64,000 nt of DNA from Diphasiastrum complanatum (lineage: Eukaryota > Streptophyta > Lycopodiopsida > Lycopodiales > Lycopodiaceae), in contig CM055114.1 in assembly GCA_029204225.1 (NCBI GenBank), positions 17,463,849-17,527,848 on the forward strand, given 5' to 3'. Below the pieces are notes generated by a model. It did not search any database and had not been told where the DNA came from. It worked only from the letters and a program-made list of their open reading frames with translations. This document shows, in pieces, positions 43,763 to 56,189 of this stretch. Position 1 is the first letter of the stretch. Each line of letters starts with the position of its first letter. A program made the translations under genes and the position numbers.

Positions 43763-45640
43763 AACACTCTAGTAAGGAGAGCCGAGAGATGTGGTTAGCA
43801 CTTTGTGTTGGATAATCAAAGACCTCGTCAGTCAACAATTTCATTGTAATTTCACGCACTCCCACCCATATGCTTGATTGGCATGATAAGTGTTAGTAAT
43901 GCTTACACAAATGAGATCTTGTCATAATCACATGAAATTGTCTATGCACGTTAGTACGAGGATGTCATTCACACATGCATTTCATGGCAAATTCCTAGAT
44001 CTTTGATTTTCTTTGGTTGCGAAATTTTAAGAAACCTATATATAGCATTGAAATATATATTCATGCTTGCTTATGGGATAAATGAAATCTTTTTAGTCAC
44101 ATGGCAAGCATTTAGGTTGTGAACCTTCTAGGAGCCTCCTACAAAAGAAGGTCAGTCTGCCAAGTGTGAGAGTTACAATAGTGTGGGCATAATTGCCCAT
44201 AAATTTATAGGGCGTTATAGATATGGGGCTTATGAGACTTTATATTTAAGCCATATATTGTTCTTATAACATCTTAGAGGTCACTAATATCTTGAGCCCC
44301 TAGTAGGCTATAATATGAATATTTGGATGTCTCCTAGCAAATACTCACACATGCACATCTTCATGGTGCCATCTTACATGTGTTTAAGAGGTTGATGTGA
44401 AGGTGACCACACGTTTTATGCACATTGTTTAAGACTGTGGTTCTTACCGTCGGTTTTCATTGATCTAAGCTCAATAATTTCATGAAAAAATCCTTCATGG
44501 AATGAAGGGTTAAATTTAGGTTGTCCAAGAATTGCCTAAAACTAATCATAGCAATGCACGACTCAAAGTCCTCGATACGAGAGTAGGGTTAGCGTTGATG
44601 TTGGGGAGGAACATAGGTAGGTGATTGATATTAACTAGGCTATGAAGGAGTTGACATAGCTAGTATGAGTACTTATGATACGAGGGTCACAACACCCGAC
44701 AAGGGTTGGTATATTGGTTTTGACAATAATAGACTAAATACTAGACAAGGGTCTTGACCTAAGTGATATTCAAAATACAGGCGATTAAGGTGAAGGTCCT
44801 TGGTTGTCGTGAGAAGATTTTGTATGCTCCTCTTGAAATGGAGAGGATTTATGCAATCTATTTATGCTTTCTATAGTATATTTTTATGTGTAATCGAAGG
44901 CTTGTAAATTGGATACTTAGTTCTCTAGCTACCCTAGTTTTTTTTCCCATTGCCTATAGATTGCAAAATAAGATTGGAATGAATCATAAGTGGGTCAAAG
45001 ACCAACTCGCGTAACCTAACCTGTGATACATGTTTGTAGTGATATGGTATCAAAAATCTAGAAAAATTCTAATATTTGGGATTGCCCACTTGCAATAAAT
45101 AGGGAATCTTTCGAGACTTGGCTATGATCTAATTATCTAAGGTGGAAGAAAAAATAGTAATACCCTCCCAATAATAGGTAGAATGCAAGCACTACCATCA
45201 TGTGAACACCCTCTATTTACAACAAGTCAAATTGACAAAATTATACTGCGCATGGGGAGAGCTTTCTGGGATAATCCCCATGGTATTTATGTGCATATCT
45301 GGGTGGGTCATGGGAACATCTTTCCCAACATGAAGTGAGTGGGAGAGGGGCCTTACTAGGGCTGAAGCCATCACCAGCCTACCCTTCTTGACTTTTTATT
45401 GGCAAGTGACCCACTCACCTCAACAAATTCAGTAATTTCGGGTAAAAATGATATAATTAAATAATTTGATATAGGAAATAAAAAAAAATCAAAAAATATA
45501 TTTTATGGACGCGTCGGCGCCGTGGAATAGTTCGCGGCTCTGGCTGTATTTTGGGTTGACGAGCGATATGTCGCAGAATAAACGTGTTTTGGAAATTAAG
45601 GCGGATTTTATTCTCATTTTCACGTCCGTGGAAAAAGAAG
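43763..45640. other. Unassigned spacer before the membrane-protein gene
   Basis: No coding motif or paired LTR is visible. TGGTATCAAAAATC near 45046 resembles a primer-binding site but departs from it after eight bases. The last few hundred bases may hold the promoter and 5' UTR of the gene starting at 45909; a short GC-richer stretch begins near 45505. Confidence 0.5.
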
Positions 45641-45908
45641 AAGAAGAAGAAGCCAGGGATGGCAGCAACAGGGAAGACAGAAGAGGGCATCGAGCTCATT
45701 CTTCTGCACAATTCTAAGCAGAATAGGACATTGATCTGCTCATTTTCACCTTATATTGCTGCTCAATCACTGTGCGATCCATTCCTCCGAAGCTGTTGAA
45801 TAAGGACCCAGCTGCATCGCAACCTGAAGAGGAGCAGAGGGCGCATCAATTAAGCATTTGTAATTGCACAGGACGAGGGGCTTGATCAGGAGGTGGAGGC
45901 AGGATATA

Positions 45909-48391
45909 ATGGGTGAAGCGAGTATTACAGAAGGCGTGGAGCTGTGCCCCTTCTTAAGGAACATTCACGAGCCGACTGTATTTTCCTTTTCGAGCTTTCC
46001 GTCCTTCCAGTTTCCCAGTCTGGTTAGTGGCTACATCGACTCGCTCTTGTATAATTTATAATAGGAGTTTATCCCTCCCATCAGTACCACAAATGCGGAA
46101 ATACAAGAGAAAAAGAGTTTCCCATAGACAATATGTCACCTAAGGTATTCTTACAAATAGCTTGCTGTGTTTTTCTTGTAGGTGAAGGGAGGCAGGGGCC
46201 CCATCTTTGAGGATGGTCCTAATTTTGAAACAGCATTCAAGCTTTTCCATGGCAGTGAGGGCGTCATCCCCTTGTCTGAAAATAAAATGTCACAAAGGAA
46301 AACTCATAACTCAAAGAAATCTCAAATTGAGACTTCACCAGCTGCTAATAATTTCCAATCAAGTCAAACATCTTGCCCAGTCATATCAAGTCCAAACTTC
46401 AACCCCTTGGCGTCGTCTGCTGCATCAATGAGTCTCTCATCATTCGGTGCATTTGGTCCCTTCAGTTTTGATGCTTTTATGGGCAAAGGCAAAGGGCCTG
46501 GTGGCGGTAAACATTCAAAGGGGAGGGGTAAGGAGCCATCAAAAAGGTCCAAGTCAGAAGTCAATTTGAATGTAATGCTTTCTCAGCTTTGATCTCCCAT
46601 TGAATTCACTGTATCTTTTCATCTATTTGCTCGTTATCTATTTTGAAATTAGATAGCTCTATTTGCTTTTACACATTGTTTCTTGTTGTTTAGGAGGTTT
46701 TTAGTTTTGTTCGTAGTCAACAATCAACTTGTGCATAAGGCAAAAAGTTCTAATACTACCTGTAAAATATAACTGTCCACTTCTACGACCTAAACTCTGG
46801 CTCTATAGTCATCATTCAAAGTGCTATTTAGTGTCTAATACCCCACAAAAATTGAGCTTTGATAAATGTGTACAAAGAACAACATACTGAGTTTCTATCA
46901 CTTCTCCGAAGGTGAAGGGCAGACTCAATTATGATTAAAGCTAGCATTAAATAGCAATCAAATGAGCTCCCTACTACCTCATGGAAAGATAACGACAACT
47001 TACATTTCATCAATTCAGCTTGTTCAAAATCTAATAAAAAACATAGCTGGTGAGCAAAATGCATCAATAAAGATAGAAGAAATACAGCTGGCTTATACTT
47101 GGACAAAGATCGCAAATTCCCATACATTGAGTTGAGATACTCTTGGATGGCAGAGCATCTCCATAGTCAGAGATGTCAGCTCTCAAGGAATTCTCAAGTT
47201 TCACGTCTATTGGACACATTTGGCATTTCCAACTCACATCTCCCTACTGGATCCCATCAATATATCCATCGATTCATTTATTGAGCTTATATTCAGTATA
47301 CTTGGCATGGCGAGTTGGGGTTCAAACTGGCTTTTATTGAACTCACTTCTTGGAGTGAATGCACAATATATTATTAAATCATCATATGCACAACCAATTT
47401 CACACATGAGAAGCACATGACTTAGAAAGCTCTTCAAGACTACGAACCTTGGCTTGTACCTTCAGCTGTGTGCCATCGCATGTTGTTTTTGTATGATGTG
47501 CATTTTTGGGTAGTAGCTGGTAGTAGTAACATCTAAGTATTATTTACTCAGCATAAATCTTGGAACGAATTGGAGTGTAAAACTTTTTCATCATAGAATG
47601 TTTGAGCTTATCGTCAAAATCTTCTTTGGTTTTGAGATATTTTCCAAGTTATAATCAATAAATTCAAGGATGAGATCGTTTGTTGAACCAGATCTGCTCT
47701 GATATTTGGTCCTTTGTCTGAACAGGCAGAACTTCATGAGGCGATTGGTAGCGAATGGCTCTCAAAAGGCAAATGTCCGATTGCCAAGTCTTATCAAGCA
47801 GTTGGTGGCATGTTACCTTTAGTTGCAAAGTGGCTTAAGCCACCCCCAGGAATGAAAGTAAAATGCCCCCCAGCAATTGTGGCAGCACGGGCTGCTCTTG
47901 CTCGAACAGCGCTTGCAAAATCTTTGAGGCCCCAACCCTTGCCTTCAAAAGTTTTGGCTATTGGTCTTCTAGGAATGGCTGTCAATGTTCCATTGGGAGT
48001 TTGGAGGGAACATACGAAAAAATTCTCACCTTCCTGGTTTGTGGCAGTTCATGCTTCAGTTCCTTTTGTTGCCATGTTACGGAAAGCTGTTCACATGCCG
48101 CAGTATGCAATGGCTTTCACCATAGCATCTGCAATTTTGGGTCAGTTCATAGGGTCTCGAGCTGAGCGATATCGCCTGTTAAGCGGCACCACTCATGTTG
48201 TTGAAGAGTCTGAGGCTCTCTCAGGATCAGATTTGCCAAAAGCCATCTACATGAAAAAAAATCCGTCTACAGAGGCAGACATACAGCATGATAAGAGACA
48301 GTCTGCTTCCTTGGCTTACCAATGTGCGAAGCAAATATGGGATGCGACAAGTGCTTCAAAATCGGTTTCTGCACCTGTTGGTGCGTTTTAA
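45909..48391 (+). CDS. Conserved plant protein with three predicted membrane segments
   Basis: Three exons join in phase: 45909-46022 (ATG, donor gttagt), 46182-46571 (acceptor cttgtag, donor gtaatg) and 47726-48391 (acceptor gaacag, stop TAA), giving 389 residues. Landmarks: GRGPIFEDGPNFETAFKLFH (exon 2 start), a Ser/Asn-rich middle, a basic Gly/Lys tract GKGKGPGGGKHSKGRGKEPS, then HEAIGSEWLSKGKCPIAKSY, KCPPAIVAARAALARTAL and PLGVWREHTKKFSPSWFVAV. Hydrophobic stretches near residues 243-261, 271-287 and 295-311 could cross a membrane. I know this as a protein conserved in plants with no established function, and I give it no symbol. All three exons are open. The middle intron (1154 bases) could hide a small extra exon, but the phases do not require one. 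An upstream open frame beginning ATGGCAGCAACAGGG (45658) is separate. Confidence 0.85.
46572..47725 (+). other. Second intron of the membrane-protein gene
   Basis: Donor gtaatg, acceptor tctgaacag. It holds no recognisable insertion. Short open frames within it are not convincing. Confidence 0.7.
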
Positions 48392-49444
48392 TGAATTTCA
48401 TGCTGCGCCCAAAAAAGAGAGTTCCGAGTTTTTGATTCTATTCATTTTGCAAGTGAAAATTCCTCACTTTTATGACAATTGCCTCGCATATCATCTGCGA
48501 TCAAACAAAAAACCTTTATTAAGCAGAAGTCTCACTCAGTTTTAGTTGCTGACATTTGCAATAAGGATTGTTTTGACCTTGCAATGCTATGTGGACAAAT
48601 TCTTGTTATTTAATGGGTTTGAAGTGTAGACAGATGAGTATTTGAACTTTCTTTGTTGAGGAAGCTCTTTCATGATTACGATTAACCTTTATTCTTTTGA
48701 AGATTTGGATTGTGCAGTAAAGCTATGTGTTTGAACCTGTGAAGTCTCCTTTTTCTGTTGGTGCCTTCATTACTAACGTGTTTTGTCATATACATTGCAT
48801 TGTGCAACTTAGATTCCAAGGGGGTTTTTGAAACAAAGAAACTTTGGATGCCAAGCTAGCCAACTGAGCCTTGATGCTTTTTGGCATGTAGGTTGGATCA
48901 AAACATAACTCAGTGCATTCTTGAATGGTTATGCTATTTCAATGATTATTGGATATTCTGCATTGGCGTTGACTAGACACAACTTGGCTTTCCAAGAAGA
49001 AGGAAAATCACATCCTTGTTTGATATCACTACCTCCAACCTTTTTGCATTCTTCTTCCAATCCCAATGACCTGCACCTACTCTTGGTTAATGAGGGCATT
49101 ACACTTAAGTGTATTGAGCTGGCTTCATACATTTGCAGTCTTGACATCATATTGTTGTTTGTTGGTACAAAGATGCATCAGAACACATGCTTTTGTTTGG
49201 GGGCAGGGGTTTTGCTGTAGGTCCAAAATTTATCATAACACATTCTATAACCTTGGGGCATTCCACATGTTTTGAACATTGGAGGTTCCAACATTTGTTG
49301 GCCTTGCCTTGCAAAGGCAATACTATGTGTTGAGGTCGGTCAATGGAGTTTGAAAAAAAGTCAATGTTAAAGGATATTTTATGGTGACATCCTTGAGTTA
49401 TAAGACATGAACCGTAGTTGAGGACTAAACTAACGTGCATGTTG
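48392..49444. other. 3' flank of the membrane-protein gene
   Basis: The 3' UTR should occupy the first part. The remainder up to the gypsy LTR shows nothing recognisable; frames at 48921-49455 overlap on both strands and carry no motif. Confidence 0.5.
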
Positions 49445-49750
49445 TGGAGTCTCATGATCTCACATTGTCCAAAGTTATTGTTTTATATTGTAAATTTTTT
49501 TAATTTTTATACATGTAAATGTGCTATAGTGCCTAAATTCATGTAAAGGCCTATTTGCATCTTGTAAATTCACTTTTAGGTTAGAACTCGTGACGTTTTG
49601 TGCGACGTTCTATAGAGACGCAGTAGTGGATCTCAACCGACATCTTAACGGTTGGTAAACAACATTCAGGTCAGTGATCGTTCCTATAAGGTCAACACTT
49701 CGTGCCATTGTACAAACGCACAGATTTGAGTATCAATAGAGAGAGAAGAG
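49445..49750 (+). repeat. Truncated 5' LTR of the gypsy element
   Basis: 306 bases match 55411-55704. The main difference is an extra 12-base stretch (tgacgttttgtg) near 49590. The match ends at gagagagaagag, where the deletion junction joins pol. Confidence 0.9.
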
Positions 49751-51325
49751 TGTCGCGAACGGGTTTGGTGTATCGCGAACGGATTTTCTTAGGAATGATT
49801 TATTCAGTAAAGAAATTTAGATATTATCTTTTAAAATACCCTTTCATTTTTCACGTAGATCACTATGCATTAAAACATTTAGTGAATAAACTTGATCTTT
49901 CGGGTAGGGTAGCTAGATGGGTATTGTTATTAGATAAGTTTAATTATGAAGTAGAATTAAGAAGAGACAAGGATCATCAAAATGCTGATTATATATCCCG
50001 CCTCCAAACGAAAAATTAGTTCGATGATGAATTTTTGGGTGAACATATAACGTGTATTCAATCGGAAACATCAATTTATATGGATATTATTAACTTTTTA
50101 CAGGACCAGATTTATCTTGAACATTTTAATAAACAACAAAAAACTATTTTTCTTTCAAAAGTAGGACCTTATACGATTATAAATAAAATATTGTATAAAT
50201 TAGGAGCCGACGGTAGCCTTCGTCGATATTTAGAACCAACTGAGACAACCACTGTGATATGTGCATTACATGAGGAAGATTCAGGGGGTCACTATGCTCT
50301 TAAAAATATTGCAAGAAAGATCCTTAATGCTAAATATTGGTGGCCTACCATCTATAGAGATGTTAAATTATTCATTAAAAAATGTGATGCATGTTAGAGG
50401 ATGGGGAAACCCAGCTTCGCGACACATTGGCCGCTTACTCCAATTATTCCTTTAGCACTCTTTGAGAAGTGGGGGATAGATTTTGTAGGGCCAATCAAAT
50501 CGATCACTCATAAAACTCGTCGACGTTACATTCTTGTTGCTACGGACTATGCTACCAAGATGGTAGAGGCCGACGACACAATTAAAAACGATGCTAAGAC
50601 TGTAGCAAAGTTTTTATTCCAAAACATTATTACACGTTATGGATGTCCCTTAGAACTTGTTAGTGATAGGGGAACCCATTTTCTTAATCAGACCATCGAG
50701 GCTATGTTGTCTTACTTCTCTATTACGCATCGTCAAACCACTCCATATAATCCTAAAGCGAATGGGCTTACAGAGTGGGCAAACAGAATTTTGTGTGAAA
50801 TTCTGAATAAAGTAACGGAAACACAATCTTCTAATTGGGATCAGAAGTTACCATCTGTCTAATGAGCATACAGAACTGTCGAAAAGATCACAACTAGACA
50901 AACTCCATACTATCTTGTGTATGGAATGCATCCCATATCACCAATAGAATTTGAAGTTCCGACGTTTTGCATTAGTAATGAAGAGCGAATGGATGAACAT
51001 GATAGTCTCCGGGAGCGGATGATAGCTTTGAACGCAACTGGAGGAGGATAGTCGTCTTTCATCAATCAAGACTGAATGAGTTGAAAATAAAAGAAAAGAA
51101 ATTTTAGATCAATCTATTAAAAAAATCAAAATAAAACGAGGAGACTACGTGCTTCTGTATGATAATAGACACATGTTGTATCCTGAGAAATTACATACCA
51201 GATGGATGGGACCTTACAAAGTCATATAAGTTTTTAACAGTGGATCACTTTAGTTAGCTGATCTTGAAGGACATTTACTTGATACTCGAGTAAATGACTC
51301 AAGAGTGAAGCGCTACTATGACTAA
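49751..51325 (+). pseudogene. Gypsy RNase H and integrase
   Basis: RNase H end: FLGMIYSVKKFRYYLL, FIFHVDHYALKHLVNK, GRVARWVLLLDKFNYEVELR and HQNADYISRL. Integrase zinc finger: H..H..C..C as ALHEEDSGGHYALK and WWPTIYRDVKLFIKKCDAC. Core: WGIDFVGPI, LVSDRGTHFLNQ and PKANGLTEWANRILCE supply the expected D, D and E. The tail reads GDYVLLYDNRHMLYPEKLHT, RWMGPYKVI and RVNDSRVKRYYD to the stop near 51322. In-frame stops occur at 50017, 50395 and 50860, with more damage after that, so it is inactive although the catalytic residues survive. Confidence 0.92.
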
Positions 51326-52120
51326 TTTTCGATAAATATGACAAGTTCAGTTTTTTGCGAAATTTGCGAAATATGTGAAATTTCCGATACTATTCACATT
51401 TCATCTAGTTTGAAAAACCCGTCACCTCTGGTCCAATAATTTCCACTGAAGTTTGCGAAATTTGCGACACTTGCACCTTGATATTTTTCGTCCATATCTT
51501 GTAACGAAATTTGCGACACTGTTCACATTTCATCCAACCGACACATTTTGTCAATCGTAGCTACACCTTTGCAAAAATGTGCGAAAAAGATGACACCTTC
51601 GTTATATTTGTATTTTTTGCTGCATTTTTTGCGAAAATGCCGACACCTTCACTTCATCATTGTCATATTCCTTGCAAAAAATGCGACACCATGTTGGAAT
51701 ATGGTATGTTAGGTAAATCCGCCATTTTTGGGAACGTGGAAAGTGCGACACTCCAACCTTCACATTTTTTGGGATTTACCTTCGTTCCATTTTCTACCTT
51801 CGGAAAATTTGCGAAAAATATAATATTTTGCTAGTATGTTGCATGTCATTTTGTTACGTTCTTTTGTTTCCACCATGTTTCCATCTTAACAGCATATTGG
51901 AAATATGCAAAAAATCCGACACCTTCGCGATTATAACTTCCATGATAATTTGCAAAAAATGCGACACTATTGCTGGAATTTATTATGTTGCTCAATTTAT
52001 CATTTTGGAAAAGCGAAAAGTGTGACACAAACAACCTTCGCATTTTTCACCCATACATTTTTCGCTCATACATTTTAACAAAAAAAAATGACAATTTTTG
52101 CTGCCAACCATATACATTGT
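51326..52120 (+). repeat. GCGAAA/GCGACAC motif-rich spacer
   Basis: The words tttgcgaaatttgcga, aaatttgcgacact and aaaatgcgacacc recur at irregular spacing (for example near 51356, 51450, 51507, 51566, 51626, 51678, 51956). Several are followed by accttc. It is a diffuse repeat between gypsy pol and the post-pol coding region. Confidence 0.65.
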
Positions 52121-52467
52121 TTCATAGATTGTGTATATTATTTATTTTCGTAGTTCAATACTCATAAATACCGAGCTGAACTTTTGTGAACTGAGCAAAA
52201 CATTTGTGTATTTTGTTTATTTTTCATTTATTTCATATTTTTGTTTTGTTAGGACTAGATACTTTATTGTTGAGTCTGTACCTTCAAAACAAAGGACACG
52301 CTTTCATTAAATATTTGTCTAATCTGTTGATATATCATCAATATACCAAAAACCTCAAACACTTCTGTTTTTTCGCCACCTCTTTTCCGTCACTCTTGCT
52401 TTCTAATTTCGTGAACTTTTACAATTAAGCTCTCTTTCGCCATCACTAGTTTACCATTACTATTGTT

Positions 52468-52794
52468 ATGGCGATTGTGTTCAAAACGCATCCAAAACCA
52501 GTCCTACCGATTTTGCAGCCATTAGCCATACGAGCACGGATTGAAGGATTCCTTTAATTCGATCCATCAGTAATTCTTACAGATGTGTGCCACGAGCTAA
52601 TTCAAAATCTGAACGAGACAGAGGAGGGACATATTTCCACCATTGTCCAAAATCAAGAGATTATTATTATAGAGAGATTTTATTGTCGTGCCTTAGGTTT
52701 GTCTATGGATGGCAGTATGCCTGTTACTAAGCCCGACTTCATCACCGGGAGCAGAGCTTTTCGGGAGGAAGCTTATCTGGAGAAAAGGGGATAA
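52468..52794 (+). pseudogene. Post-pol reading frame, first part
   Basis: ATG at 52468; the frame runs 108 codons with one internal stop (MAIVFKTHPKPVLPILQPLA, then RIEGFL-stop-FDPSVI). It then reads ICHELI-type sequence, NETEEGHISTIVQNQEIII and ERFYCRALGLSMDGSMPVTK. No known domain. Its place after integrase matches the extra reading frames of some plant gypsy lineages, but I cannot call it envelope-like from sequence. Confidence 0.5.
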
Positions 52795-53245
52795 ACGCTT
52801 TCTTATATCAGAGACCCCAATCTCAAGAGCTTCGTGCGATTCGCTCTTGCTTCCATATTCTTACCGGAGCAAAAGTACACTATTTCCAATACAAATATGG
52901 GATACCTGTTAAGAGCCTTTAACGGAGAACCCATCGCCTTCGGACATATTGCTTTTAAGCAATTCTGTAAATTTGTAAAGTGTAATCAATTTTCCAGGCT
53001 TGGATTGTAGTTTGGTATTCTGTGTATGCAGCAGTGTGCTGTCTATGCAAGAAGATATCAGAATTGCACCGGTGCTGCCAGAATTAGCCCCTTCAATTGA
53101 GGGTGATTCACGAATGAGAGCATCAAAGACGACCACCACAGAGATTGCATCATCATCAAGCCAACAATAAGGAAGCTCAGTGAGGATGTCCTCTCCATCA
53201 TTCCAATATAAGCCGTTTTCTAGTGCATAAAGGAGCCGAGAAACT

Positions 53246-53878
53246 GAGGAAGAAGAAGAAACAAAAATTGTTGCTGAGCAAGAGCAGATTCAAGAAGATA
53301 TCCAGCAAGAGCCAACAAAAGAAGATGAACAAATTCTTGATATTTAGCAGGAAAGTGAAACTGATGCCGAGGCACCAGTCCTTGACGAAGAATTATACTT
53401 GAAGATTTTTGGTACGTTGTTGTCAGACACGTAGGCAGCCATTCAACATTTTGTCAGCCTAGAGAAATTCTGGAGGAAGCTTGGAGCAAAATATGATTTC
53501 ATTCGAGCAGACCTAACCCAGAGGAATGAAGAGCTGGAAGAGATCAGGGCTGAGCTGAAGCTAAAAAGTAAAGACCTTGAAGCAGCTCAAGTGGAGTAGA
53601 TCAAGAAATATACATTCCTTGAAGAAGCGAAAGGTAGGCAGGATGCTACGTTGGAGGCACTTGAAGCAGTTCAGGAGCAGTCTAATACTTTTGAAAATAA
53701 AAATATATTGCTCAAGCAGCAGATCCAGACCCTGCAAGCTTCTTTGCAGGAGGAAAGACATGCGCTAGCCACTTTGCAAAGTAGTAACAAGGAGCTGAGC
53801 GACAAACCCAACGACACAATTGTTGACAAGGAGAGTGCCGAAACAAGTCAAAGGCAGCTCCAGAACTTTGTTGCCTAG
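53246..53878 (+). pseudogene. Post-pol coiled-coil segment
   Basis: An acidic start (EEEEETKIVAEQEQIQEDIQ) leads into a long heptad-like region: FIRADLTQRNEELEEIRAEL, KLKSKDLEAAQVE, FLEEAKGRQDATLEALEAVQ, NKNILLKQQIQTLQASLQEE and RHALATLQSSNKELSD. The composition strongly suggests an extended coiled coil and hence a self-associating structural protein. Three or more stops interrupt it. A second charged segment with KLKKELEEAKFQSSQI follows at about 54095-54150. Confidence 0.6.
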
Positions 53879-54508
53879 CTGTAGAATTCTACAAACATGT
53901 TGGAAAAAGACAACCAATTTATAAGAAACAGGTCGAAGAGGCAATTCTGTGGCGAATAAGTGCCGAAGTAACATTGGGAGCCTGTGTATCTCATGGGAGA
54001 TACAAGATCGACCCAACAGCTTGGAATGGTGTACAAGAAAGAATTATTCAGACTTCCCAACTGCAATACTTGCAACTCCAAATGGCTGCATATGAGAAAT
54101 TGAAGAAAGAACTGGAAGAGGCTAAGTTTCAATCAAGCCAGATCCTGAATTATGAAGACGAAGAACCTATCCAGCGCCAGGACTAGTCTATACAAATGGA
54201 TGAGCCAGCCAAAGATACATCAGAGAAGGCCATCCAGACGGATATTTTTTTAAGCAAATCCAGAAAGATCAAGAGATCCAAACTGACCCTGAGGATGCTG
54301 TGAAGCCGAAATCATCCAGTGAAAAGCTACTGCAAACCAACCAACAATTCTAGCCATCATTCTGCAGCAGGCTGAAGCATCACAAAGTGGAGCTATCAAG
54401 AGGAAAAACAAGGTAGTGTATTCACTGCTAAGGACATAATTTCAGACATTCCAGCATGAACTAACCTCTTTTCTTCCACCTTTCTATAGTCCAGAACTCC
54501 AGTGGAGA

Positions 54509-55366
54509 ATGGATTACCTTCTTCTACCAAAATTTTTTAGTTATACTAACAAACAATGGAAAAGCCCTTGGACTTTCTCTAATTTAAACACTTTTTGGGC
54601 CAAGCTAACAGTGCACCAAAAAAGTATCCTTGCTCTTGCTATTGTTCAGAATAAGTTCAATGTGCAAACTAATTATATCCATGTTGTTACAAGATCTTTG
54701 TATATATATATATATCCTAAAGTATCTAAAAACATTTGAAAACAATATTCTTCCTACTCTGGATGAGTATCAAAATAAGCTAGACTCAATTAACATTTTT
54801 GATGTTAAAGAAGTTGTTCATAGCCCTAATTCAATTCCTTCCAGATTCTCCAGTCGAATATTATTCCCTGATCTGTGGGAAATTTACACGGATTGGGAAG
54901 TTAACTATTCTCATTATTTGGAGGAAATTAAAGCAAATAATATACTTCGTTCCACTAATCCAATAACCAGACTATACCATACTTACAATTATGTAAATAT
55001 TGGTTCTCTCATTTCCTATGCACTTCTATCCATTCAACAATTGTACATTAAAGAGAAATTTCCAAAATATACATATGCAGCCCTCTCACCCCTTCTGTTG
55101 AGATGTTTAAAATCTTGTCCAAGGATAGTTGGTACACTCATCTTGTAAATAATACATTGATCGACAACCCCCTTGCACCATTGGGCAATCGCGGAATGAG
55201 GGGTTATACAAATCCATCTTTTCAGAAAGATTACAATAAGAAGAACAACTACTTTTTTGCTACAAAAGGGATGACTCTTGAACAAGATAATGAAGAAAGT
55301 GAAGCCCGAGCAAAAGCCATTTTCCATAGAAAACCAGCCAGTAAGAAGCGACAAAGGCAAATGTAA
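54509..55366 (+). pseudogene. Post-pol reading frame, last part
   Basis: Two overlapping frames read PWTFSNLNTFWAKLTVHQKS, then (after a shift) FPDLWEIYTDWEVNYSHYLE and YHTYNYVNIGSLISYALLSI, then after another shift NPLAPLGNRGMRGYTNPSFQ. The C terminus is basic (FHRKPASKKRQRQM, stop at 55364-55366), 44 bases before the LTR. No family is recognised. Ending right at the purine tract argues that it belongs to the element. Confidence 0.5.
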
Positions 55367-55410
55367 GAAATTTGTTTGCAAGCCGCTGCACAGTTGAGGA
55401 AGGGGATATT

Positions 55411-55880
55411 TGGAGCCTCATGATCTCACATTATCCAAAGTTATTGTTTTATATTGTAAATTTTTTTAAATTTTATACATGTAAATGTGCTATAGTGCCT
55501 AAATTCATGTAAAGGCCTATTTGCATCTTCTAAATTCACTTCTAGCTTAGAACTCGCGACGTTCTATAGAGACGCAATAGTGGATCTCAACCGACATCTT
55601 AGCAGTTGGTAAACGACATTCGGGCCAGTGATTGTTCCTATAAGGTCGACACTTCATGCCATTGTACAGACGCACAGATTTGAGTATCAATAGAGAGAGA
55701 AGAGAGCCAGTTTCTATAAGCTTAAGCGTTCTTTCCCTCTGCCATCTCTTACATTATTACTTCTTATCAATTGAGCGAATACACTCTGAACGATCTGTAA
55801 CTGTTTGTGATACTTCTCTGTCTGCGTCACACATACTTTTCATTTCTTATTGAATTTCAGTTCTCTAACGTAGATTTTCA
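55411..55880 (+). repeat. 3' LTR of the gypsy element
   Basis: Begins TGGAGCCTCATG directly after the purine tract. It contains tcctataagg, a TATA-like core (near 55635), and a probable end at gtagattttca (55880). Only the first 294 bases can be checked against the truncated 5' LTR. Confidence 0.75.
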
Positions 55881-56189
55881 GGTGTCACCAGAGAGCGACA
55901 ATTCTAATTAATGTGTGCAGAGAATTGGCCGAAGCTGTTAAGCATAACCATAAGCAGAACTTCTTTCAATTATGAATGAGCTATGTGTTCAGATAATGAA
56001 CTTGTTTGATACTTTGTTCTGTTTGCTTCTTGTGATAAGAACTAATTCTTTGTGTTCGATTAAGAGGAATCATTAGCCAATTCGATTCTGTTTGATAAAT
56101 CTATTTGCTAGTTGCTGTTTGATCTGATTGCTTACTGTTATTCAAAGAGTCTGGAAGATAAAATAACCTTTATAATCACAGACCTTGAC

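Larger units (their letters stand above)
49445..55880 (+). mobile_element. Internally deleted Ty3-gypsy element with post-pol coding region
   Basis: The 5' LTR starts TGGAGTCTCATG at 49445 and matches the 3' LTR from 55411. The 5' LTR match stops at 49750, where RNase H sequence begins. The rest of the LTR, the leader, gag, protease and RT are therefore deleted. RNase H and integrase follow (to 51325), then a motif-rich spacer, then about 2.9 kb of coding-like sequence (52468-55366), a purine tract gaggaagggga, and the 3' LTR. The element is defective. The 3' end is set by a likely LTR end near 55880; no target duplication was found. Confidence 0.85.

Noticed and set aside
45040-45056. Primer-binding site TGGTATCAAAAATC
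   Set aside because: The match to the initiator tRNA site fails after eight bases, and no LTR edge lies next to it.
45505-45799. Upstream ATG frame (ATGGCAGCAACAGGG) as the true first exon of the membrane-protein gene
   Set aside because: The 45909 ATG gives an exon with a good donor and the correct phase into exon 2, while the upstream frame ends in a stop after 47 codons with no donor that restores phase. It may be an upstream open frame.
46182-46592. Exon 2 of the membrane-protein gene running to the stop at 46592
   Set aside because: The donor at 46572 (gaat/gtaatg) keeps phase 0 into AELHEAIG in the next exon, which is clearly part of the same conserved protein.
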